Shown: in pieces, positions 23,501 to 33,990 of the stretch
Numbering within the stretch: the first letter of the stretch is position 1
Layout of the letters: each line of letters opens with the position of its first letter
DNA from: Ignelater luminosus
Lineage: Eukaryota; Arthropoda; Insecta; Coleoptera; Elateridae
NCBI GenBank assembly: GCA_011009095.1
Contig: VTPC01090614.1
Span: 661,163 to 725,162, forward strand
Direction of reading: 5' to 3'
Length of the DNA stretch: 64,000 nt
The notes under the pieces: model-generated
Database searches by the model: none
Seen by the model: only the letters and a program-made list of their open reading frames with translations
What the model was told of the DNA's origin: nothing
Made by a program: the position numbers and the translations under genes

Positions 23501-26500
23501 TTGATTTTTCGGGCCCTTTGGACTTCTCGGCCCTTTGGGTCTCTCGGGCCGTCCAGCCTTTTGGACTTCTCGGCCTTTCGGGTCTACGGAATTGTTTTCT
23601 TCTCTTGGGACTGTGAGGTCTTTTGGACTTTTCGGCTCCTAGAGTTTCTTAAGCTCCTCGGGCCTCCCAGGCGTATCGGACCTCTTGTGCCTGTTTTGTT
23701 ATTAATTTGATTCTTGTATGGTATGTGTAGTCATTAAATATAAATGAATACTACTGTTACTTCGATCACATTTATTTTGTCGAGTGCAGCGAAGGCTAAG
23801 GTATGATTTAGATGAAGCGACAAAAGAGAAGAGAGAGGGTTTTCAACCTCCCGGTAATTAAGGGTTTTGACATGATGGTGGGTATGGTTAAGTTGGCCAC
23901 GTTTTACATGAACAGTGCGGCATCTTGGGTTGTTAGGGCCTCCCGAGCCTCTTGAGCCGATCAAGAAGTTACCGGTTTTTTTTGGACCGCGTCAAGTTCG
24001 TTTCCAGTCGGGTTGGGTTTAAAGATTTCGCTTTCTGCAGGACTCTACGAGGAGGTACAAAATGAAAATTTAAGATAAGTTGCAAGTACTACAGTTTGCC
24101 AGGTATGGAGATTGTTTGCCAAATTGGAGATTTTTGAGCTTGGTGGGGAAATTAGTGAAACTCTTTAGAAAATGGCGATTATTGAGGATAAATTAAACAC
24201 TTTGAGTAAATTTGCAACTTAGTCGTTTTTTAATGAAGAAGTAATGTGCTTTCAAGATTACTTGTATTCACAAGCAAGCAGCAAGTTATCGCGTTGGCGA
24301 CATAAAATTGCTAAACAGGTGTTTCAAGAATTTTTGAAGTTGAAGATTTTCGTACGGTTACTGGCGACATTTTTGTTAGATGAATGAGGAGGAAGGTCTT
24401 TTACACCTGGCAACATTGGAGTAGTACCACCTTTTTCGTTCCATCTAAAGCCCTGCCTAGTTACTTACTATTTTTTACTTTATTTGCTAAATTCACTCAC
24501 TTTTTTCACTTTTTTATGCATCACAGCTTGTGGAAGCAATTATACAATAACAATGGAATGGAAACTGAGAAGATTCATTAACTAACTTCATTTATTTTCG
24601 AAAGCATCAACAACACTCCTAATCTTATAGCAAAACTTTCTGATGTAAATGAGATAATATTTCTGTTGCAAAAAGAGATTGTTATTAAATACATACAAGC
24701 TACTCGAATCTTCGAAATTGATAATATTTCTAAAAGATGAAGTGATCACTCTCCTTCTTAACATACCCATTATCAAACCAGTAATAGCCAACTACTCCGA
24801 AATCTATCCTTTACCGAAACACTCATACCACCAAGAAACTATTATCCAGAGATCGCCTACAATGTAACCTAGTTCACACCTACATTCTCTGCACTAGGAA
24901 AACACAACTATTGGATAATTGCACCCTGCAATCACTTGTCTGATGGAGTACAGCTATAATCTCAAACAACTACGAAATCTCCATACAACTGTGCAACTAT
25001 CTACTACTGGCAACATTGAAGGGTGAACAAGACGTAATCGAAGATTGCCATGGGCACGTTACGCGGCGATTGTTTTCTACGCTTTGATTCCAAACGCTAT
25101 TTCTTATTTCTAATTCATTTTCAGTGTAGAATTCGATTATTCGTCTTCTTCTTACTGTTTGTATAAATTAAAATCTAACTTTACTTGCCCGATGCATAAA
25201 CAACTATTAACCATCATTGTTTTTTTGCAGTCAGTTATAAGACGTTTAGTGATTTACTACTACAGACAAAGACTCAAAGCTATACTGCACAAGATATATC
25301 ACGAATTTTGGCCTTCAAGACACTTTGGCGAAGAAACCCATAAAGAGCTGACAAGAAATAGTTGGCTCGTCTGCATCTTCACTTTTGCATACATGTTTTG
25401 GGGTGGACTTCTGTGTGGTTTGCAATACCTAATAATGCCTTTCGGCAAAAGAAACTTGCCTCAACAATCAACCTATCCCTTTCGATGGCAAGAAAGCCCA
25501 GTATATGAGATATTGTACGTTTGGCAGGCACTTATGACCCTAGACATTATATTTACCGTATGTGGCGTTGATTTATTTTTTGTAAGCCTTTTATCGAACT
25601 GCGTAGCCCAATTTAAGTTACTTAAAGTTTACGTTGTGGTTAAGTTCCAAGAAATTAACGAAGCCAACAAGTCTGCCTTCAAATCTCAGATAAGAGACCC
25701 TAAGGAAGTGATACGCGTATTTATTGAGCGCCATGATGATTTAATCAAGTAAGTCAATATTTTTATTTAGATTCGTCTTAGTATGCTTTTTTTAGGGTAT
25801 GTAAAGATATCGATGAAATATTTTCTTATTATATTCTCTCGCAATACCTGGCAAGCATGGGTACACTGTGTACCTCGGCTTTTATTGCGGTATGGTAATG
25901 TTTTTTAATTTAAAAAGTTACTGTATTAGAATGGTTGCAGGTAGTTATGCCTTCGAGGTTTAGTATGGCCTTTACTTACTTCTTTGGACATATGTGTCAA
26001 ATTCTGGTTTACTGTTACATGGGAAATGAAATTATTCTGGAAGTAAGTAACAAAGACTAGCTGTTGAGTAATTAAACAACATTAGTCGTTTTCATATTAT
26101 GTAGGCAGTGTGAATTACTAAAAGTAAAGTTAAAAAGTAACCGCAATATAATTATGATAAAAATTAAAGATACAAATACGAAAATATTTAAAACAATTCA
26201 CGTGATCGCAAACGCTATGGTAATTGGTGTGACGTAGAAGTTTCACACTGTCCTGTGTTTTTTATTCTTTTGTCATCTATAGATTATCATTGCTCTATAA
26301 GGTTATGTCAGTATGTCAAAATTTTGTTTAGCTGTTTTTTATTTGTTTTTCACAAATTTTCTATAAAATTTATAAATACCTCGTTTTGCTTTAATAACAA
26401 AATGGAACTTTACATACCATTTTAATATTTTCGAAATTTCACTTCAATTTTTTAATTTTACATATTGCCAACCTCCACTTTTAAAAATGTAAAAAATGTA

Positions 26501-29500
26501 GTGTCTAAAGCGCTGCCAACATTGTAAACAAAACACTAAATAATCGCAACATTAATCACGAAATTTCCGTAAAACAGTTTAATGTATAAAATTGAAACAA
26601 ATCTTAACTGTTTTTAAAATTTTGTGATAATTAAGTAATTTATATTTTTACATAATATGTCAGTGATAATTATAGAACTGGCTATGAATTTAGGTTTTAA
26701 GTTTATATTGAATATTTCTGTTTCAGTATTCTTTTATTTTGTTATTATCTAGTTAACCCTGAACATATTAAAGTGATGTCATGCGACGGCCATTGTAAAT
26801 CTCGCCGTTTTCGCGCGTGAAGAAATCATTTGAATTTCAATATTTATTTTCTTGTAAAATCCTAATCAGAATTATGTATTTAATGATTTTTTAAGATTTA
26901 CTCTGAGTCGGTGATCCGTTTAAAAATATTAATGAAAAATTTTCATTATCAAAAAAACTTTATTTCTAACGAGTAATAATACTAGAAATGTAAATAAATT
27001 GCTCTTTGTTTGTTGTGCTAAAAAGGTTTATAAGTCGCCGAGACATATGTTCTACAAAATTTACAAATGCTTCAAATGAATTAAATAAGTTAGAAAGTCC
27101 TTGTGTGAAAAAAGGGACACTATAACTAATAGTTTAAGAAATAACGGGACTCAATTTCATTTTATATAAACGCAGATTCTCACACACATTGAAGCCTGTT
27201 TGAATTCTCGTCCCCCCACCCCCCGATTTTCTTACCTTCTGATTCAGAACCCCACTTTGTGGTAACACCTTCTCATTATTTCTTATCGGTAAACCTCATA
27301 CATCCATCCCTGCATCTGATCTGACCCATCAAACTATGAACAGACCTTCACGATGGCAACACAATCAAGACATTTAGAAAAAACAGACTACAAACACAAT
27401 CTCCAACAAAAGACAAAATGGAAAAACATTACAACTTGTAGGCTTCGGTTGGGAAACCTGAATTGATTGTACAAATCCAGTTTGCAGTGGCCCAATCAAG
27501 ATATTAACATTTACACATTTTCCTTTCAAAAGCTTTCCAAGTCTGACGCTACTGGAAAGGGTTAAAGCATGCTGTTTGCTTTTTATTACTACTTTAAAGG
27601 CAAAATAATCTGAAAGATCATTTTGGTTCTTTATCAATCAAAGAATATTAATGAGGCAACGTTTCGACTTGTAAAGTTATCGTTTTTTGATAGTTAATGT
27701 AGAAATCTCGCAAACACTCATGACCACGGCGCAAAAGACTAAAATTAGTTCCTTTGCCCCTTCCGAGCTAAGTAATATGCACTCACCAACTTTCATTCGT
27801 TTGCCAGTTCCTTTTCCCCAGTTTTAACTCCGCCTTCGCGCAGCAGCATGGTCATGAATGTTTGCGAGATCTCTACTAGGTGTACTCACAGGTAGCAAAT
27901 TAATAAGCTTAAATCCGTTTGTGCATACTGATGGTACTCTTACAGTTTTCAAGAAATCATCCAATTGTGCTATCATCGAGCATTTAACCAAATTAATCTT
28001 TAAGGCCCAGCTGCTTTTGTCTTCAATTGAAGATTTGTATTAAAAATCTGCACGGGCCGGGATTTTTCGTCAGGCCGGGCCTCATTTTAAAAACTTATCG
28101 GACCTTACGGGCCTACGTGTCCGGTCGATTGGGTCGGCCAGACCGTTCTGGCCTATCGGGCCGCTCGGGTCGTTAGAACCGTTCAAGTCTGTCGGGTCTA
28201 TCAGGCCTGTCGACTCGTCTTCTATCCTATCGGGCTTGTCGGGCTGTTTGAGCTTGTCGAATCTGTCAAGCTTATCGAGTCGGTCGGGTTTTTCGCACCG
28301 TTATCTTTCTACTGTTATGAAGTGAATCGGATCGAGATCCTTTTCGTATTAACTCAGACTGAACCACAGCGAAGAATTGTCGTACTAACTCGGACAGAGT
28401 TTATTTCCTTACTAAGCCGAAGCAAAGAATCTTTCCACCATATTTACAAGATTTAGAGGCTGCCCGGTGTTGTTGGTGTACTGCTCTAAGGCAGCGCCAA
28501 TGGCGACGTTAGAGGCATCGGTGGTTAGACGCAGAAGTACGTCGTGAACGGGGTGAGCCACTAGAGTTGAACTGACGAGATTTTGCTTGCAGACATCTCG
28601 ATAGCTCGCCTGTCTCCGCCATGGAAAGTTGCTGATAAGGTACGACTTCCGTATACCCGTCTAACCTAACCTTTAGCCTGACAAAATAACACCTCAACTG
28701 ACCTGATCCGTCGTAGGTCGGGTATACGAAAGTCCAGATGCTGATAGCTACCACTCTTGCCGGTAGCGGTTGAGATCGACGTAATCAGGATATTTATTTT
28801 CCGGTTTACTGAACGCTGTAGTCTTGTAAGCGTGGAACCACTGTTTTGACAAGGCAGATATCGTCCATATAACAATTGCAGTAATCAAGTCCTTTGAGTA
28901 CTTTGTTTATAAAACGTTGAGAAGTTTGTGCCGCACCGGATAGGCCAAAAGTCAACACTGGTAATTCGATTAATCCGAAAGATGTCACAACGGCAATTTT
29001 TGGGATATCCGTACGCCCACATGAAATCGATTTTTGAGAAAACTGGGCATTCTGCCAGCTGGGAGCCAAAGTCCTGTATGTACGCGATCGTACAACGATC
29101 TGATACGGTAACGGCGAAGGTAATTGCCACAAGGACGCCACTGATCGAATTCTGTTTTTGGATCATGTGGAGGGGGCTATTCACCTGGCTGTTTGATGGG
29201 CGGCATATGCCTTGTTTCATCGTGTACGCGAATTCGGCCTTGGATGTCGGTAATTTCTCCGGAACAGACGGTGAGGTCGCTCTGCGACTAGTAACTATAT
29301 GATGCACTACGGAGTGTTTGTTCAACGGACGTATCGGCGATAGCCAAGTTAGGTTTGAGAACTTCCGAAGTAGAGCGCGGTAAGGCAGCGCACTGCCGAT
29401 AAGGAACCACTGCAATTTGACACGGGATGTTCCTGCAAGGATAAGTGTGTGAGCTTATCGAGTAAGATTTCTTAGGTTAACTAAGAGTCCGTGGTCGCGC

Positions 29501-30347
29501 AAGATGTCTGCATCTATTATTGGCTTTGCAACGCCGGCAATATAAAAGCAAAAATGAATAATTGTTTAAGTTTATCAACTAAATTTGTAAAAGCCTTAAC
29601 TTTTGGTTTGCTTATTAAAAAATCTGTAACATTTATGAAAATAAATAAAATGTCACATTTCTGTCTTTCATAATTTATTTGCTTAGTTAAAGAGAAACGG
29701 ATAACTTGAACAACAAACAACTCTATATCCTCCTGGTTAACGAAAGGAAAGCTTATCTCCAAGGCCATTACAATTGCAAAAAGTAACTTATTACATATCC
29801 AAATGTAAACAAATGATGAGGGTCTGCTTGCACAATGGGAAAGACTTGATAACTCAAAATAAAACTTGGCCCCATTTGCATATAAAACGTATTTAATTTT
29901 AATAATTTTGAATTTACAATTGAATTTTACTACGTCTGATTGGTTAATCACGTAATTAACTTAAGCGTTGGATTAAATATGCTTTCTGCAACTGGGTCTT
30001 AAAAATTTAAACTTCACATAAATTATTAATAAATATATTATTTTATCTAGAGTGCAAATCTCCAAGACGCAGTTTATCAGTGTGGCTGGCACTTGTATAA
30101 CACTACTATTGATTTGAAAAAATCACTAGTAACAATAATGGCAAGATGTATAAGACCGGTGATTATGACCGCTGGAGGGTTTGGCATCTTAAGTTTACCG
30201 AGTTTCATGAAGGTAATTAATTAATAACCAAACAAACATTTTACTAAATATATTAACTAAACAATTTTTACGTTTTAGCTTGTACAGTTTTCGTTTTCCG
30301 TATTTACTGTGTTGAACAACACAATGAAAAGGAGCAAGAATTCGTAA
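20595..30347 (+). CDS. Insect odorant receptor, 6 exons, 406 aa
   Basis: Coding exons: 20595-20870, 25231-25748, 25796-25889, 25941-26042, 30051-30212 and 30279-30347. All junctions are GT-AG and the frame stays open for 1221 nt. The start ATG (MADDSSYFTAV) lies just below a TATA box. A TTG-initiated extension at 20568 is rejected. The protein has the size and layout of an insect 7-transmembrane OR: hydrophobic helices in exons 1 to 4, a long intracellular loop with 'VFIERHDDLIKVCKDIDEIF', and a C-terminal block 'DAVYQCGWHLYNTTIDLKKS' then 'MARCIRPVIMTAGGFGILSL', close to the diagnostic OR C-terminus. Such receptors act as ligand-gated cation channels with Orco in olfactory dendrites. Introns 1 (4.4 kb) and 4 (4.0 kb) are packed with transposon debris, yet every exon is intact. 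Ligand unknown. An AATAAA lies at 30592. Confidence 0.92.
21600..21960 (-). pseudogene. Ty3/Gypsy (17.6-like) reverse transcriptase fragment
   Basis: The minus strand from about 21950 gives 'INIDKPMKYP', then 'KMLDDGTI'-like and 'SYSDHSKEV' pieces. It then gives 'KQK*RIVVDYRRMN', 'RYPLPNIAHIVDKLG' and 'CQYFSALDLASDF'. This is the start of the RT domain of 17.6/gypsy-type elements (IVVDYRKLN, RYPLPNI, LDLASGF). Stops and a homopolymer insertion break the frame, and the RT is truncated after LDLAS. It lies in intron 1 of the receptor, in opposite orientation. Confidence 0.8.
22130..22776. mobile_element. hAT-type MITE, 647 bp
   Basis: Inverted ends CAGAGAATATAGAGGAATTT (22130 onward) and, in reverse complement, CAGAGAATATAGAGGAGTTT (from 22776) match over about 27 bp with one change. 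Flanking 8-mers ACATTGAA and ATGTTGAA agree at six of eight positions, as expected for an aged 8-bp hAT duplication. There is no open frame inside. It lies in receptor intron 1. Confidence 0.7.
22855..24010 (+). repeat. GC-rich minisatellite, tract 2, 53-bp higher-order unit
   Basis: The best preserved part (about 23080-23600) repeats a 53-base unit made of five 9-base words and one 8-base word. 'GACTTCTCGG' recurs at 23468 and 23521, for example. Units of 44, 60 and 62 bases also occur, mostly differing by one 9-base word. The lead 'GCCGGGCCTCAG' and the tail 'GATCAAGAAGTTACCGG' correspond to those of tract 1. About 230 bases of unrelated sequence (23705-23935) interrupt the tail. The tract lies in receptor intron 1. 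Confidence 0.85.
24580..25060 (+). pseudogene. Possible errantivirus-type envelope fragment, broken
   Basis: Several plus-strand frames, split by stops, resemble the middle of the envelope protein of insect errantiviruses. The pattern is a hydrophobic segment of the type IPI(I/L)xP, a tyrosine and a PLP(K) word, then a short region with spaced Cys and a 'CNYLLLATL'-like stretch. The order fits that family, but similarity is weak and the frame is interrupted at least four times, so no functional protein could be made. It lies in receptor intron 1 just upstream of exon 2 and is consistent with the Gypsy-type debris nearby. An unrelated AT-rich origin is possible. Confidence 0.35.
26190..26890 (+). 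repeat. Dispersed repeat with GACGTCAC/CGACGGCC end, copy 2
   Basis: The part from 26290 is collinear with copy 1 at 4690-5430, down to the end block GCGACGGCCATTGTAAATCT. Its start (26199-26320), with TTCACGTGATCGC and GGTGTGACGTAGAAG, matches copy 3 at 55930-56110 in reverse orientation. Copy 2 therefore links the family's left and right parts. It lies in intron 4 of the receptor. No open frame is present. Confidence 0.7.
27699..27876. mobile_element. Short MITE, 178 bp
   Basis: The left end GTAGAAATCTCGCAAACACT and the right end, in reverse complement GTAGAGATCTCGCAAACATT, match over about 30 bp with few changes. TA next to both ends would fit a Tc1/mariner-type element. The interior is pyrimidine-rich with no open frame. 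It lies in intron 4 of the receptor. Confidence 0.65.
28045..28315 (+). repeat. GC-rich minisatellite, tract 3 (short)
   Basis: The lead GGCCGGGCCTCATTTT and 'CTTATCGGACCTTACGGGCC' correspond to the leads of tracts 1 and 2. Then come about 200 bases of TCGGG-rich 9-base words (CTGTCGGGT, CTATCAGGC, CTTGTCGGG). The tail seen in the other tracts is not evident. It lies in intron 4 of the receptor. Confidence 0.8.
28440..29460 (-). pseudogene. Ty3/Gypsy reverse transcriptase-RNase H, broken
   Basis: Minus-strand order: 'HSVVHHIVTSRRATS', 'AEFAYTMKQGICRPSNS', 'SPLHMIQKQN', 'IAYIQDFGSQLAECPVFSKI', 'VLTFGLSGAAQTSQRFINK', 'YCNCYMDDICLV' and then 'LLRLTTDASNVAIGAALEQ'. This is the RT core through the start of RNase H of a Gypsy element. 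The catalytic YMDD box is present, but frames change several times and stops occur. The family resembles the relic at 8380-11165. It lies in receptor intron 4, opposite to the gene. Confidence 0.85.
29517..29951 (-). other. 144-codon open frame in a duplicated segment, unidentified
   Basis: An open frame with hydrophobic stretches ('KLLFAIVMALEISFPFV', 'CDILFIFINVTDFLI') is followed by 'KPKVKAFTNLVDKLKQLF' and a hydrophobic end. The alternation of a membrane-like segment with a Lys/Leu-rich loop recalls the N-terminal half of insect chemoreceptors, but no diagnostic motif is present. Its homologue at 11400-11740 is broken. It lies inside receptor intron 4, opposite strand, next to Gypsy sequence. 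It could be a decayed receptor exon, an unknown transposon ORF, or chance. Confidence 0.3.
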
Positions 30348-30811
30348 TTTAATTTAAAAACTGTTTAATTGGTAAAGTAAATACTGTCAGATTTTTTATT
30401 TTAGATAAGGAATTAATGTAAACTGTTCGTAAATTTCAAAATGTAACTCTCTTTATTTGCACACGGAATTTTGCACACTTTTTTGTTGTATTGCCGCTAT
30501 TTTATTTTGAACAGCACCAATTCTCTTAATACCTACATAAGTACATTACCTATTTAAACACCAAATGTGTTGTATTTCAAGTGCAAATTCAAATAAAGAT
30601 TTACTAATTCAAACATTTGTTTAGTTTGTTTCTCTTTCAGAATTACATGGTTCATATTATGCGTTCACAGTTTTTTTGCATGAGGGTTGACCATGAACAT
30701 TTACCCAATTTAGCAGTGTGAACATTAGTTTTTCAGTTTAAGCTGGTCTTATATATATGTCTAAGCTTTTTAAACGATTTTTAGGTTAGATCGCATGACA
30801 GAACACCTACA

Positions 30812-31068
30812 CACGGATTAAATAAAGATCAGATATTTCACTTCGACAAATTTGTGGATTCTGTTACTCTCTCTATCTCTCAAAGCAACTCTCAGAGCTT
30901 ACAATTTTGACATACAAACAGCACAGCGTGGTATGCACTTTTCATAAAACGCGCGTAAAAGAATAGGCATGGTAAACTCTCAGAGCTGCAAATGTAAATG
31001 TACAGAGACAAGAAATGGGAACATTGGTGAAATAGGGAGTGAAATATCTGACCTTTATTTAATCTGTG
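30812..31068. mobile_element. hAT-like MITE, about 257 bp
   Basis: Inverted ends CACGGATTAAATAAAGATCA and, in reverse complement, CACAGATTAAATAAAGGTCA extend to about 31 bp through AGATATTTCACT. The flanking sequence ACCTACA is repeated on both sides (30805-30811 and 31069-31075), a 7-8 bp duplication. There is no coding capacity. It lies downstream of the receptor's polyA region. Confidence 0.75.
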
Positions 31069-31676
31069 ACCTACAAACGCAATGTTGCCAGTTTTGTATA
31101 AAATGAAATAAACATTTTTAGTAATTGTTATGTCTTCAGTTTAGTAAGTTATTATTATTACCTCTAATAACAGAAACAATATTAAATTGTTATGGAAATA
31201 ATCTATTTGCAAGAAGATATCCTCACTGTTTAAATATTTCTATTTCATGCAATAGATTTGGCAACAAGGTTCTATTCTGTGCAGTGACAGTTATTAGTTT
31301 TGAGGTTATTTTAAGCTCTACAACGAAATAACAATTAAAATATCTATTATGTACAACCTAACAGAAAAAAATTGCAAATATACCAAGAACCTTTACCGCT
31401 AGACTATAATAAAAGGCTGGCATATTGTTGGTGGTTTGATGAAAATATGAACGACGAAATGTTCAATTCAATATTTTTGATTTTACACTGATGAAGCCTG
31501 CTTTTATTTAGAAGGATAGGTTATTATATTATCTTGACGAGTTCTTTGACGACAGGTTAATAAGCAAGGACCAAGGACATATTTCCACCACGTCCTTATG
31601 ATCTAATCTCGTTGAATTTTTTTATTTTTCCGTATTTACAAAATTCAGTGTTCAGAAGTCCAGAGCATACAGTAAG

Positions 31677-31932
31677 CAGGGCCGGCGAAAGGATATGGTA
31701 AATATGGAACACTCCATACTTGAGGTTGTTTTGAGTGTTCATATTTTAATTTTCAATTTTTGTCAATTAAAATATATATGTTTTTTTTCTTATTATTTCA
31801 TTATTTAATGTATATGTATTTCTTTATTATTTTTAAATCGCTTTCCCGTGCGCGCGCACGCCTATTTGGTTTATATGTGTAACGGCCTTTTTTGCACTCC
31901 ATACCTCAGAAAATCATGTTCCGCCGGCCCTG
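31677..31932. mobile_element. hAT-type MITE with CAGGGCCGGC ends, 256 bp
   Basis: Ends CAGGGCCGGCGAAAGGATAT and, in reverse complement, CAGGGCCGGCGGAACATGAT share the CAGGGCCGGC terminus common among hAT elements. Flanking 8-mers ACAGTAAG and ACAATAGG agree at six of eight positions. The interior is AT-rich with one CGCGCGCACG patch. Confidence 0.75.
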
Positions 31933-32729
31933 ACAATAGGAGATCTAAAAAACAATATGCATAAAAAAGTGTAAAGAAATTAGACAATAGGACATTATAA
32001 AATGTGTTTGACAATATGAAACGGCGTATAAATTTGTGTCCGAGAAAACATCTGCTGTAACTTTTAAATCTGTTAATTTTATAATCCACAACACCATGAG
32101 ATAAATTGCAAAATATTAACATCATTACAAAGGCTTTTATTTATAAATAACGGAATTTTTCAAGCAATTTCAACACACAGCACAAAACATGACATTTAAC
32201 ATAACCTCGATAAACGTAAGTATTCTCAATAGACCAATGTTCATCTAGTCTAATTTTAATTTTTCCTAACTTAAAGTACCAACTAAGTTTATTTATTTGA
32301 TACGTGCTATATGATTCTAGAAACGACACCTATTTTTTTGCTTCATGCTCAACGCTGATTCCAAGACTTTTGGAACACACGTAGAATTCTTAGATAACAC
32401 GAAAATTAAAAGGAGAACGAAGCTAAGTGAAACTAAACCGATAATAATAATGTTAATGTTATTTGACGTTTCGTTGCAATGTTGCCAGTTTGATTCGTTA
32501 CTCCAAATACTTTATATTCTTATACCTTACTGTATTATTAATAGACCTTATTAGTAATTGCAATGCATGTTTTGAAATCTGACCCCATGCATAACGATAC
32601 CTTCTTTACCGACCTATCTATAGATTAAAAAAATTGAATATTTTGATTTTTCAGTTTCCAATATCAAAAAGTATGTTAAGAATATATCTCATTTAATTAA
32701 AAACATTGGAAATCATTTAAATGAAACAT

Positions 32730-32996
32730 TCCCGAACTCATGGATAGAAAGAAACGCGCCGGTTGCGTGGCCACCTCGATCCCCCGATCTGTCTGTTTTA
32801 GATTTTTATTTATAGGGAATGGTAAAAGATGGGGTATATCAAAAGTCGTACGACACAGTAGATGACCTTAGAGAAGCTGTACTAGAAGTTTTTGCTAATA
32901 TTGATGGACGTTCCGTTAGAAAAACAACAAATTCTGTTTTAAAAAGGTGTAACTTGTGCATTAATCATAATGGTGGACCCTTTAAACATCTTTAGT
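32730..32996 (+). pseudogene. C-terminal fragment of a DUF4817-type transposase
   Basis: The plus frame reads 'FPNSWIERNAPVAWPPRSPD' and 'LSVLDFYL', then TAG in place of the expected Trp, then 'GMVKDGVYQKS', 'DDLREAVLEVFANIDG' and 'CNLCINHNGGPFKHL'. This is the end of the catalytic domain (third Asp in PPRSPDLSVLD) and the C-terminus of the same family as 16995-18102. The N-terminal and middle parts are missing. It is dead. Confidence 0.85.
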
Positions 32997-33740
32997 CTTA
33001 AATACTTCACATACTTTAATTACATTGTTTCGGTACTACTTTATTTATATCCTAATTTCCTTTATTGTTTCTTAATTTATCGTTTGTCATTCTGTGTTTA
33101 TTAGTTTCTCAGGAATTATTTTTATTTAAAATTGTAAGTCCAACGAATAAATATTTCACACCAAAATATTTACGTTTATAATTTCGAAATTAAAAAGTGT
33201 TAATAACTTGCTTAAATTTTATTATTAAACGCGATGTGCATTTATCAATTGTTTCCATAGCCTACTACTTGAACACTTCGAAAATGCAAAGAAAAAAAGG
33301 TCATAATTTATTTATTTATAAAAATAACTTTGTCAAGTTCTATATCGTTAGAATGGTTGAAAAAGGGCCTTTTTATAAAGTCATGGCCGACTATGGTTTC
33401 CATTAGAAAAAACATAAACTTGTGTCATAACTCAAACATTACAGCTTAAATAAAAAATTCGGTTAGACTGTATTATTAAGCACATAATTACCTGCAACTT
33501 TCTCCTTTACACATTTTTTCTAAAATCGATAATAACAGAGCCATAGGCACCGAACAAAATAACAAAAAAATTGTTTTTGCAAGATATCTAGTTAGCCATG
33601 CATTTTTTCCAAAAAACAAAAAGCTCATTAAACTGAGCTCGTAAAACTGCAATTCTTTCCCCATTTAATCGTCTCTCTATCTCCGCTAGTTTCCGAGATC
33701 CCCATACTAAACATCTAAAAAAACTCACCCTGTATATGGT
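32997..33740. other. AT-rich interval, nothing recognised
   Basis: This begins with what may be the 3' end of the transposase copy and continues as AT-rich DNA. The open frame at 33197-33406 has no family motif. Confidence 0.4.
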
Positions 33741-33744
33741 CCAT

Positions 33745-33990
33745 GTTTAGATTCTGCTGATAAATACCGCATTCAAAAGGTTCAAAATTGGTGCTGTCGA
33801 TTCATAATACAGTTTGAGTAAATATGATCAGGTTTCTCATAAGCTTGTAGAACTTAGATGGCTTAATATGGAAAATAGTTGGAGATATCAGCTGGGATCA
33901 TTTACACATTCTCTGCTTACAACAAAACGCTCTGCCTCTCTTTGCTCTAAAGTGATTCCTAGTGTTGCCAACCGGCGTTCAGCGTCGGAA
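33745..33990 (+). pseudogene. C-terminal fragment of a non-LTR retrotransposon
   Basis: Pieces such as 'YRIQKVQNWCCRFI', then 'KYDQVSHKLVELRWLNMENS' and 'WRYQLGSFTHSLLTTKR', follow the pattern at the C-terminus of CR1/L2/Jockey-like ORF2 proteins (RIQxxQNxCxRFI...HxSxxLxxLxWLxxxxR). A frameshift lies between the first and second pieces. It abuts GC-rich DNA at 33965-34110. Confidence 0.6.
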
